From: Acidobacteriaceae bacterium dw_441
GTDB lineage: Bacteria; Acidobacteriota; Terriglobia; Terriglobales; Acidobacteriaceae
Assembly (NCBI GenBank): GCA_018449715.1
Contig: JAAVVA010000001.1
Location: 62,001-126,000, forward strand
DNA length: 64,000 nucleotides
Direction: 5' to 3'
The position numbers were made by a program, and so were the translations under genes. Each line of letters starts with the position of its first letter. Position 1 is the first letter of the stretch. Below are positions 8,049 to 16,587 of the stretch, in pieces. The notes beneath the pieces are model-generated. The model did not search any database. It saw only the letters and a list, made by a program, of their open reading frames with translations, and had not been told where the DNA came from.

Positions 8049-8456
8049 GGACCGACCTGGCAGAAACAACAGCTTCAGACATACAAAACGCTCCACGTCG
8101 GCTGTTCTCTCATGCAGGCAGGCCAGCCTTGTTGATATCGATCTCAGGCCATATTTCTCGCTTCGCCAAAAGACTGGGAATATGACCTATCTTGATTGCC
8201 CGGCGACACGCCAAGGCTGGTAGCAATCCGCTCAGCATCCCGGAGCAGTCTTAAATATTCGCTTGACCAAAATATACGACCAAATTGGTCTTCATTCAAG
8301 AGCAGGGCGGATTAAAAGCACAAGATGGTTGGTTTGGGAGCACCCTCAGCGCAATGAGATCGATACACGACATAGCTTGTGGATGGGCTCCGCCAAGCTT
8401 TCGCAGGCATTCGCATCTGCTCTGGTTCCGTTGCAGGATTGGAAGTTGCCTGACTG
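8049..8456. other. 408-base gap without recognisable feature
   Basis: Upstream of the sigma gene and downstream of the mscS-type gene. It should contain the sigma promoter, but I see no -35/-10 pair that I would defend, no strong hairpin and no coding pattern. Confidence 0.5.
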
Positions 8457-9440
8457 TTAGACGGGATCTGGTCGGTCAACCGACGACTCCCGGTTCTTCC
8501 AGTGAATATCCAATTGTGGGAGAGGCCGCTCGATTCTCTCTTCTCTGAAACGTTGCACGATCCGAAGATAAAGATCACTACGCAGCTTCGGGAAACCAAG
8601 CACACCTTTGACTGTCCATGCCCGAAGGGAGAGCGTAATCGAACCCTGTCCGAGCTCAGTGATGATGACCTCGGGTGCCGGATTATCCAGGACATCGACG
8701 TGAGCACTCGCCAGGGTGAGCAATACCTGAATCACCTGCTCAAGGTCGCTTCCTTGAGCGATAGAAACAGGAATCGATACCCGTATCTTCCGATCGCTGG
8801 CGGTCCAGTTAAGGATGTCTTTGGTGGCGAACTCGGTGTTAGGGACCATCAGGAGTGCGTTATCTGGTGTCTTGATCCACGAACAGCGAGCCCCAATCCG
8901 CACCACTTCTCCGGCTATGTTCCCGAATTCGATCTCATCGCCGATCCGTATAGGCTGTTCGATGAGGAGAATAAGTCCTGCGATCAGATTGGCGGCCAAA
9001 GACTGAAGACCAAATCCGATGCCAACACCAAGGCTGCCACCGAGAATGATCAGGGTACTGGTATTGATCCTTTCAACGTGTACTCCGATGAAGATTCCCA
9101 CCACATAGATAAAGAATGAGACGACACGCGAAAGGACATATTGCTGGTGCTCTCCAAAATCAGCGTTGCGGCTTGTAGCGATCCGAATGAAATAGCGAGA
9201 GAGCCGAGAAAGGAGAGACAATAAAACCAAAAACAGTAAAACCTTAATCAGAAACCAGATCCTGACGGGATTACCATCTACATAGAACAGCGTTTTTCTC
9301 AGGGGAACAGGACCGTCTTCGCTGAATATTCCAAACAACGCGGGATGCAACCTGTATTCCCGCCATGCGCTCAGGACGAACAGACCAGAGAGCAAGCCTC
9401 CAATCGCAATATAGAGCCTGCCCGCGGTCGAGACGCGCAT
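8457..9440 (-). CDS. MscS-family mechanosensitive channel
   Basis: 327 residues. ATG at 9440 is preceded by TTGGAG with 6 bases spacing. N-terminal helices (about 10-27, 60-85, 108-128) lead into the family's pore helix and hinge: LGVGIGFGLQSLAANLIAGLILLIEQ (in pieces: LGVGIGFGLQSLAAN, then LIAGLILLIEQP). Next comes the beta domain start IRIGDEIEF-G...GEVVRIG, with the W-I-K-TPDN..L.VPN motif. The C-terminal alpha/beta domain (VSIPVSIAQGSDLEQV...) is present. In this family the channel opens under membrane tension in hypo-osmotic shock. The length fits small MscS proteins with one extra helix. It is last in a same-strand run with the dehydrogenase-family gene, 72 bases apart, so co-transcription is possible. 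Confidence 0.9.
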   Translation of the reverse strand: MRVSTAGRLYIAIGGLLSGLFVLSAWREYRLHPALFGIFSEDGPVPLRKTLFYVDGNPVRIWFLIKVLLFLVLLSLLSRLSRYFIRIATSRNADFGEHQQYVLSRVVSFFIYVVGIFIGVHVERINTSTLIILGGSLGVGIGFGLQSLAANLIAGLILLIEQPIRIGDEIEFGNIAGEVVRIGARCSWIKTPDNALLMVPNTEFATKDILNWTASDRKIRVSIPVSIAQGSDLEQVIQVLLTLASAHVDVLDNPAPEVIITELGQGSITLSLRAWTVKGVLGFPKLRSDLYLRIVQRFREERIERPLPQLDIHWKNRESSVDRPDPV

Positions 9441-9512
9441 CAATCAATATCTCCAATGCCAGATGTCAATGTGTATATCAACTCTCCAGGGATTGCACCA
9501 AGATTTTCATGC

Positions 9513-10565
9513 TTATGTGACAGTCAGGCTCGCGAGATAAGTTTTTATCGAGTCAGACGCATGACGGATTCTTTCCTGCTCAATGCGATCCAGACTCCGC
9601 ATTCTATTTATGGTCCATCCCTGCCGGCTTACATCGACAGGAACGCCACATACTCCTTTCATGTCGAAAACATCTCCCGATAGAAATACTTGTCCGTGCA
9701 ACGGATGTGGAGTATCGGAAAGAGATGCTATGAGAAACCGGAGCGTTGCATTTGCCGTAGCGTTTGGAGTGGATTGCATCGTGCGCCACGTGATCAATGG
9801 TTGAACGAATATTCGCGCGTCGGGGAGTGCGCGTCTCGTAGCCTCATAAGCCTCATTGATTTGTCCCAACTGTATAAGATCCAGTACTTGAGCTCTTAGA
9901 TGAGCCACTCGCTGCTCTAACGGGCTTGCGGTGCTTAGCTCCCTAATTCGGTTGAATTCATGCATTATGTTTGAATTGGGCCTGGTAAGTTCGACACTAC
10001 TCCATAATGGAACCATTGCCTGTCCATGTTCTCCGAGGACTGAAGCCGCAACGCTGTTCCGATTTAGGCCCAAATCATGCGCAATTGCTCGTGCAAAACG
10101 TAGAGAGTCCTGTTCTGCGCCCATGCCGATGACTCGCTCACGTCCTAGCTTTTTAGAAAAGATATCTACTGCCAGTTCGACAGGGTTGCTGACGATAATG
10201 AAGAATGAGTCTGGAGCCCTCTGAGCACATATCTCCGCAATCTGTTCATAAAGAGCCAGGTTGGCGCGGCCCCAGTCACGGCGATCGATAAGGTTCTCCC
10301 TTAGGGAAATACCGGCACACATGACCACGATGTCGGCATCGACGTCCTCTATATTGGCAACAACCTCTATGTCGACACCTTCGTCATCGAAGGCATCCAT
10401 GAGATCGATACGTGTGCTCAACAGCTTCGCTGAACTGGACTCTACACCGCGGGCTACAAGTTGAAGCCGATCTCCGGACTTCAGCAAGCTGCTTCGGAGA
10501 ATCTGTCCTGCAAGAGTTGTGCCTACGGCTCCGGAAGCTCCGATGATGGAAATGCTGCTTGCCAT
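9513..10565 (-). CDS. Malate/lactate dehydrogenase-family oxidoreductase
   Basis: 350 residues from the ATG at 10565; a TTG 51 bases upstream is a weaker start, and the true N-terminal strand MASSISIIGASGAVG begins at the ATG. Rossmann GASGAVGTTLA (about 9-19), an acidic NAD-binding region, CAGISLRENLIDRRD (substrate-loop arginines), IVSNPVELAVDIF, EQDSLRFARAIA (the Asp and Arg of the family's relay) and GEHGQAMVPLWS with the catalytic His are all visible. The family interconverts 2-hydroxy and 2-keto acids with NAD(H). The loop and the C-terminal third differ from housekeeping malate dehydrogenases, so the substrate is uncertain. It follows a GH64-like lipoprotein gene by 47 bases on the same strand. 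Confidence 0.8.
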   Translation of the reverse strand: MASSISIIGASGAVGTTLAGQILRSSLLKSGDRLQLVARGVESSSAKLLSTRIDLMDAFDDEGVDIEVVANIEDVDADIVVMCAGISLRENLIDRRDWGRANLALYEQIAEICAQRAPDSFFIIVSNPVELAVDIFSKKLGRERVIGMGAEQDSLRFARAIAHDLGLNRNSVAASVLGEHGQAMVPLWSSVELTRPNSNIMHEFNRIRELSTASPLEQRVAHLRAQVLDLIQLGQINEAYEATRRALPDARIFVQPLITWRTMQSTPNATANATLRFLIASLSDTPHPLHGQVFLSGDVFDMKGVCGVPVDVSRQGWTINRMRSLDRIEQERIRHASDSIKTYLASLTVT

Positions 10566-10612
10566 ACGCTCGAAATTCTCCTGACTTTTGATTTGCTTAC
10601 CGCGTGTAGAGG

Positions 10613-12124
10613 TCAATGGCCCTGGTTTGTGGCTGAGGTGTTACCGGAATCGGGGAGGATGGAGATTTGTACGGTAGTGCCGTCGCTGACTGCGGCGAGC
10701 GGGAGTTGGAGGCGGTCGTTGTAGGCGAAGCCGTAGCTATCGGTGACACCGACGAGATAATCGGCAAATAGATTGTAGCGGTCCGAGTTTTGTGGCTGGG
10801 CGGCGTTGAAGGCCGCGGAGATGGGGAGTTTCGCGGAAGGCTGGCCGTTGAGCGGATTGCCGTACCAGGTCCAGGAGGGAGAAGCACCGATGGTGGAGTT
10901 GGGCAGGTTGACGTTGTTGACGGTGCTGCCGACAAAACCGAAATTCAGAGCCGCAAAATAGTCTGCGGTAACCTTCTGTACGATGTTATTCGGATTGGGT
11001 GCGCCACTGGGAACGAGGATTTGCCATGAAGGATTGGCGCCGTAAATTGCTGTGTCGGTTAGATTCACGGCGGGGACAAGGATGGTGTAGTTCACATCGA
11101 CACCGCTGCTATTGATCGGGCCGGTGAAAACGAGATCGCCGGGAGAGATACTGGCGCCGTTGACAGTGTAGGAACTGTTCGAAATCGCGGCGGTGAGATT
11201 GTAAGTCTGGAAGGGGCCGCCGTCGGGATTGCCGTTGGGGATCTGGCCGTTGTGGCCGACAATCTTGGTCTGAACCTGCTCAGTCTGAAGATAAGAAACG
11301 TATTCGGCGAGGGTCTGGTAAACAGTTTTGCCACCCTCCAAGGGAGCGACGCTGCCGGGACTGATGACGCGAGTGACGTTTCCGACACCGGGAACGTTGA
11401 CACCGTTGTCGCCGAGAGCAATGGCGCCCGTGGCGTTCTGCTTCGTGATTACGGCGTTATTCGAGAGAAGGCCAAGCTTGGTAAAGACGGTGAGAGTGTC
11501 CGCGTGCCACGTGAGGTGTGCCGGTGCCTGCGAGCCGCCGGTGGTGGTGACGTCAAGAGGAAGGCCGAAGAAGTCCTGCGAGGAGAGATTGACGCCCCCG
11601 GAGGTGTCATTGCTACCCGTGCCGGGCGCGATGGTGAGTTCGATTTTGTCCCAGCGGGTGCTGAAATCGCCGAGATTCGGATTGTTGTAATTGGGCGCGT
11701 AGCCATTGCCGTCATTCGGAGTGGTGAGTCCAGACCCCACAGAGAGATAGATGCGCCCATTGGTGTAGGTGGTAATGTTCACCCCGGAAGCAAGACTGCT
11801 CAATGGGTAAGCGGTTCCCTTTGTGAGAAGACTGCCATCGGCCAGGTTGGTGCCAGTGAGTGCTCCACCGCCTCCGAAGGAGATAAAGGCGGGCGCGGTT
11901 GTGGCGTCAGGGCGAAGATTTTGGAATTTGAAAATGACGCCACGTGGAACATCTTGAATCGTTGATGTAGAAGAGCCGGATCCTGCAGGAGCGCTCGAAG
12001 AGGAACACCCTGAAAGAGTTACGGAGATGAAAGCCGCGACAATGAGAGATACACCCAGTAAGCGATTATTTGCGAGTGCCGGGGAGAACGCCGTTTTGAA
12101 CGCCTGTTGAAGAGCCATTTCCAT
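10613..12124 (-). CDS. Lipoprotein resembling GH64 / thaumatin-like beta-1,3-glucanase
   Basis: 503 residues. Lipoprotein signal: basic N-terminus, hydrophobic stretch and lipobox VTLSG-C at about residue 40, followed by a Ser/Gly-rich linker. The body shows blocks like those of GH64 beta-1,3-glucanases and their thaumatin-like fold: WDKIELTI, VNLSSQDFFGLPLDV, LTWHADTL, and near the end YGFAYNDRL. I recognise these from memory and could not align them; the catalytic acids were not mapped. If right, the enzyme would cut fungal or algal beta-1,3-glucan at the cell surface. It lies 63 bases downstream of the large exported protein on the same strand, so the two may act together. Two ATGs six bases apart compete as the start. 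Confidence 0.6.
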   Translation of the reverse strand: MEMALQQAFKTAFSPALANNRLLGVSLIVAAFISVTLSGCSSSSAPAGSGSSTSTIQDVPRGVIFKFQNLRPDATTAPAFISFGGGGALTGTNLADGSLLTKGTAYPLSSLASGVNITTYTNGRIYLSVGSGLTTPNDGNGYAPNYNNPNLGDFSTRWDKIELTIAPGTGSNDTSGGVNLSSQDFFGLPLDVTTTGGSQAPAHLTWHADTLTVFTKLGLLSNNAVITKQNATGAIALGDNGVNVPGVGNVTRVISPGSVAPLEGGKTVYQTLAEYVSYLQTEQVQTKIVGHNGQIPNGNPDGGPFQTYNLTAAISNSSYTVNGASISPGDLVFTGPINSSGVDVNYTILVPAVNLTDTAIYGANPSWQILVPSGAPNPNNIVQKVTADYFAALNFGFVGSTVNNVNLPNSTIGASPSWTWYGNPLNGQPSAKLPISAAFNAAQPQNSDRYNLFADYLVGVTDSYGFAYNDRLQLPLAAVSDGTTVQISILPDSGNTSATNQGH

Positions 12125-12187
12125 CTTTCATGTGCGGGGAGACAGGACGAATACGACTTCTCCTGCCCACCGTAGGGAGAGCGTACG

Positions 12188-15100
12188 CTACTGGATGTTC
12201 AGCACCAGTGGGACACTTTGGGTGATCGTTCCGCAGGTTGCGTTGACCAGGATGGTCCTGCTGCCCGTTTCCTGATTTGGCTTCAGAGCTGAAGAGGAGC
12301 TGCTGCAGGCCACCAGTGCGCTGCTCATAACAAGTAAAATTGCCAGACATAGCAGACGGCATACGCTGCGGCGATCCCTGCGTATGCCGAACAGGAAGAG
12401 AATGCCGGACGGCAGGACGCACATCATCCGGATGCCGGTTGGGAAGGAACTCGCGGCCTGGGTGGTGGAGCTCGACGTGACCGTCACCGAAGTGCTCGTG
12501 CTGGCTCCCACCGTAAGGCTCGCCTGCGCTGGATTGAATGCGCACGTCATGCCGACGGGAAGTCCTGAGCAGCTGAACGTGACCGTTCCTGCCATGCCGG
12601 AGAGGGACTGGGTTTTGACGGTGATCGTGGAGGAGGCGCTTCCGTAGGAGACCGACAGATTCGCTGAGGAAAGCGATATGCTCAGACTGGCAGCGTTGGC
12701 GTACACCGTCGTCGTGCTGACATCGGATGCGGACGCGTCGTAGGGAGCGACTCGCGCATACAGCGCCTGATAGGAATGCTGGCCGAGCGCCGGATCGCTC
12801 AAGGTCGCGGTCGCGGTGCCGGTTGCGTCCAGCGCCGATGTGCCAACCGTTGTGTCCCCTTCAACAAAGATCACACTGCCCACCGTCACCGGAGCGCTCC
12901 CCGCCGCGACGGTCGCGGTCAGCGTCAACGGTTCGCCCAGAACGCTGGTGACCGGCACGGCGACGGTGGTTGTCGTGACTGTTGGGCCGCCTATTGGTTC
13001 ACTGGCTATCCCCTCGGACACAACGGCCTTACGAGCCGCACATACCTGGCTTGGGTTGAAGCCAACAATGTCATTCAGGACGGTGCCAGCCGAACTGAGG
13101 GCGCCCATATTGTAGAACACGCCAGCCATCGGGCCGTCAGGGCTGACAAAAAGATCTATGGGAATATTGAGACCCGAAGGGGAAAACAGCTCCTGAGCAA
13201 GGGCCTGGTTCATCCACGCAAATTGGGCGGAGGTAGTGCCGCGATTACTCAGGTTACCCCGGACAATATAAAAGTCGGAAGGCGTAGAACTTTGCTCGTT
13301 GTTTCCCCAATCCACGGAAGGAGCTCCTCCAGGCGTAGGCGTCCAGGTAAAGCTGTAAAGCGGTGCGGTAGCGCCCCCATTACCGCTGGAACCAGGCATA
13401 TAAAACGGATCGCACTTGTCATTGCCAACGATTTCTTCGTGAAAAGACCCCATGTCCGGCTGATTGCTCGGGAGACCTCCCGGCTTTGCTGGATTAACAC
13501 CGTAGGCATGCGGCCAGAAGTCGACACGGTATACGGTAGGCACCAGAGACAGGTAGAAGCTTCGCTCACTCGCCTGTGTGAGCATCGTCACGGCAGCGTT
13601 TTGCGCAACTTGGTTTGGCGAATAGAATCCCGGAAGTGAAGTGTCGGTAATCTTGGGACCGAGAGTGTTGAGCTTACCCCAGTCAGCCAGGATGCCGTCC
13701 AGAGCCGTATCGAATCCGATGCTGAGTTGATTCTGCAGGCTGCTGTCAGCTAGCTGACCGATTGTGGTTGCAAAGCTGCCATAGCGGCTGGGTAGAGTTT
13801 CTGGGCCGCTGGTGTGAAGGCCTCCGAAATATGCTCCAGAGCCGCTCAACAGGCCACCGAGAAGCGAGGCGGTAAAGTTGATATCGCCCTTGCTGATCGT
13901 GCCCAAAACTGGTGTGGTACCGCCCCCCGCAACGGTTGCCGCTACGCTGGCGACACCACTCAGCAGGGATAGAACATTCCCCATATTGAGTTTTACGGCA
14001 GTGGACTTGCTGATATTCGTGTTCAGGGAACTGGAGAGGACGTTGGCCGCCGCGCCGGTAAGAGCCAGACCCGCGTTGGCGTTGCCGGTGGCAACCATAT
14101 CCTTCATGTTTACCGGGCCTGTCACCATGAAATTCAGCACGTTCGTGAGATCGATCACCTCTTTGCTCACTTGTGCCGTGACGGCGCTGAAATCATTTTG
14201 GGTAAAGGTCAGCGATTGATTCGTGACCGGATCGGTCCAGGTATAGGTTGGGGTCGCCCCGCCGGGCCACGGCAGGTTCACCGGGTCGAAGTAGTGGTAG
14301 TTGATGAAGTTGCTGTTGGACCCTGTAAAAAAGTAGTGAATGTCGTCCAGAAAATCGCCGGTGGCGCCCTTGATGTAGAACTGAGCAATCAGCGTGTAAC
14401 TTGCATAGTGGTATGCGGCTTCCTGGCCTGCCACACTGGTCGCTCCAGAGAGCAACGTGCCACTCAGCTCCGGCCACGGCACCGGCTGCTGCGTGGCCAT
14501 CTTGGTGAGCGTGAAGTCGGGGCCAGATGTCTGGTCGTCTGCCGCATTGAGCTGCTGCGAGCTCTGATAGGGCTGATAAAGGCCGTTGAGGTTGCGTGCC
14601 AGTGTGCCATGCAGATAGCCGGCCTGACCGGAGTCGGAATAATACGTGCTCGAGATGGCCGAACTCCCTACAAGGGGATCGCCCATGCCCCGCGAGGTGA
14701 TGAATGTGAATGCCTGCTGGTTTATATTGTTGGCAAAGAGAGCGGCGCTAGCAGGTGCTCCCAGTGCTTCCAGGGCTGTTCGGAACTCGAGAAACCCGTT
14801 GGAGGAGCTTGCTCCATTCCCAACAACTCCCCACAGGTCGCCGCAGCAGGCGGGATACCCCCATGTGGTGAGAAACGCCAGGTCGTAAGGACCAACAGCA
14901 TTCAGAGCGTTCGCGAGGTCCTTGTATGCCTTTTCGCGGATTGCGCCGTTGGAATCCGAATTGTCGCCTGTAGGGTAGACGGTGCCGCAGTTTGTGATCG
15001 GCATCAAACCGTCAGAGCCGATCGTACCCGTCGCACAGGTGTTGGGCTGAATGGGGGACGACGGGCTATCCCGTTGAACAACCAGAAGCCAATACCCTCC

Positions 15101-16255
15101 TCGGGCGGAGTTGACGCTCGGCGCCGAATAGCGATATCCCTTCAGGTTCGGGTTGCTCTGGGTCGCTGCCTGGAGCGGTCCGATTGTTATGGGACCAGGG
15201 CTAGCCGCGTCGATTGGGGAAGTATCGACCGTATATTCAAGTACATCTCCTGACTCGAAGTCATAGTTGCCGTTCTCGTCCTCCTGTACGACGCCGTCAA
15301 CGAAGGGCCACATCGGCGTGGAGAAGATGCTGTTGCCATTGGTGGCCACGGGAAAGCTCTCATATGCCGTTCCCGCTGCTGCGCCGAGTGCCCCGACCGC
15401 CACATACTTGGTCGGGAGATTACTGTCCTTCGTGTGATCTTTACCACCGATCAGGGAGGTATTGAGCTCGTTGTCGGCTTGCTGGGAGTAAAAGCTTCCC
15501 ACAACCACCAGTGAGCCCATCAGCGCTTTGGAGTCCTGGGTCTCTAGAGCGCTGAGAGTACTCACTAATTCAGTTCCATTGGCAATGCAGGATGACGCGG
15601 GGATAGGCTGGAGAGTCTGACGGTCAAACACCAGCAGTAAGTAAGTCGAGCCGGTGCAAGCTGCCGTTCCAGCGGCCGGATAGGTCGCAGAGCCGACTTG
15701 GAGCCAGGGGTGAATCCCGTCCCATCCTCCCGAATAAAGCGTCTGGAAGGTTATCGTCGGCAGCAGAAAGCCAGGCGGATTAGAAACATCTGCTACCCCT
15801 GCCTGCGCAGCACTACGAAACTTCGCCTGACTTACGATGGGAAGCTGCTGCGATTCCTCCGCGGAGAATCGGATGCGTCCGCTCATCCATCCGCCGTTAG
15901 CGGAACGAGCCGTTGCGTACGCTACATTCTTGCCGGAATGAAGACCATCAACCGGAGATATTTCACCGGACATACAGAGTCCTTGTGGACAAGTCATTTG
16001 ACTGACTCGCGCGGTGATATCTTTGCCGTTGAGCACGACATGAACTGTCGAAGGGTTGGCAGCCTGCGGTAATGTAAGCTGAATCGTCGTGTAATTGTTG
16101 GACATACTGGGCGCACTGACGTCAATGACGATCGAATTGCCCGCAACCTGTCGATTCGTAACCGCAGCCGTCGCACGGATACAGGCAAGCGCGGAAAGAG
16201 CCAGCAGGAGAGCTGTGAGCATACGCGTACACTTTGCGTTCAATAAAACTGTCAT
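12188..16255 (-). CDS. 1355-residue exported protein of unknown function, Ig-like C-terminus with membrane hairpin and lipobox
   Basis: Signal peptide (MLTALLLALSALACIRATA-A). The start is placed at the ATG at 16255 with GGCGGA upstream; an ATG at 16294 has no ribosome site. A first beta domain (about 30-120: TTIQLTLPQAANPSTVHVV) is followed by about 900 residues I cannot assign, rich in Gly/Ser/Asn/Tyr, with a WGYPACCGDLWG motif and Ala/Gly-rich helical stretches. Then come a big-3-type Ig domain (VTVGSVIFVEGDTTVG) and a final Ig-like unit interrupted by a helix, RRDRR, a second helix ending LVAC (about 1317) and a 38-residue strand tail. The module is shared with the proteins ending at 3919 and 7047. 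The middle could be a structural or surface-display domain; I do not propose an enzyme activity. Confidence 0.65.
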   Translation of the reverse strand: MTVLLNAKCTRMLTALLLALSALACIRATAAVTNRQVAGNSIVIDVSAPSMSNNYTTIQLTLPQAANPSTVHVVLNGKDITARVSQMTCPQGLCMSGEISPVDGLHSGKNVAYATARSANGGWMSGRIRFSAEESQQLPIVSQAKFRSAAQAGVADVSNPPGFLLPTITFQTLYSGGWDGIHPWLQVGSATYPAAGTAACTGSTYLLLVFDRQTLQPIPASSCIANGTELVSTLSALETQDSKALMGSLVVVGSFYSQQADNELNTSLIGGKDHTKDSNLPTKYVAVGALGAAAGTAYESFPVATNGNSIFSTPMWPFVDGVVQEDENGNYDFESGDVLEYTVDTSPIDAASPGPITIGPLQAATQSNPNLKGYRYSAPSVNSARGGYWLLVVQRDSPSSPIQPNTCATGTIGSDGLMPITNCGTVYPTGDNSDSNGAIREKAYKDLANALNAVGPYDLAFLTTWGYPACCGDLWGVVGNGASSSNGFLEFRTALEALGAPASAALFANNINQQAFTFITSRGMGDPLVGSSAISSTYYSDSGQAGYLHGTLARNLNGLYQPYQSSQQLNAADDQTSGPDFTLTKMATQQPVPWPELSGTLLSGATSVAGQEAAYHYASYTLIAQFYIKGATGDFLDDIHYFFTGSNSNFINYHYFDPVNLPWPGGATPTYTWTDPVTNQSLTFTQNDFSAVTAQVSKEVIDLTNVLNFMVTGPVNMKDMVATGNANAGLALTGAAANVLSSSLNTNISKSTAVKLNMGNVLSLLSGVASVAATVAGGGTTPVLGTISKGDINFTASLLGGLLSGSGAYFGGLHTSGPETLPSRYGSFATTIGQLADSSLQNQLSIGFDTALDGILADWGKLNTLGPKITDTSLPGFYSPNQVAQNAAVTMLTQASERSFYLSLVPTVYRVDFWPHAYGVNPAKPGGLPSNQPDMGSFHEEIVGNDKCDPFYMPGSSGNGGATAPLYSFTWTPTPGGAPSVDWGNNEQSSTPSDFYIVRGNLSNRGTTSAQFAWMNQALAQELFSPSGLNIPIDLFVSPDGPMAGVFYNMGALSSAGTVLNDIVGFNPSQVCAARKAVVSEGIASEPIGGPTVTTTTVAVPVTSVLGEPLTLTATVAAGSAPVTVGSVIFVEGDTTVGTSALDATGTATATLSDPALGQHSYQALYARVAPYDASASDVSTTTVYANAASLSISLSSANLSVSYGSASSTITVKTQSLSGMAGTVTFSCSGLPVGMTCAFNPAQASLTVGASTSTSVTVTSSSTTQAASSFPTGIRMMCVLPSGILFLFGIRRDRRSVCRLLCLAILLVMSSALVACSSSSSALKPNQETGSRTILVNATCGTITQSVPLVLNIQ

Positions 16256-16587
16256 AACGTAGATCCGCCTTAGCGCTGCTGCGAAACAGCGCATCAAAAT
16301 TTCACTGTCTTGGTACGAAGTTCAGCCGTTCGCCCCGGTTGTCAGAAAAATATGTCTCTCCTGGAATTTCCAAGAGTGAATCAGCCAGGTATTTCGTAAA
16401 GATCGTATATGTCCATGAATTCTGTTCCAATCCGTGTCACTACACAGTGCAGAGTGTGGAACCACACGGTTCTTTGCGGTCAGGTTGGCGCCATCCTTTA
16501 CCTCCGAAATGACTCCGACACGGAAAGTAGTAGGCCTGGATTTTTTGCTGGACGTGGTAAAAGAAAGACGAGAATTCAACCAAACTA

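Noticed and set aside
14171-15253. A 360-codon plus-strand frame inside the 1355-residue protein gene
   Set aside because: Antisense shadow of a well-formed exported protein; its translation is Arg/Cys/Gly-rich without domains.
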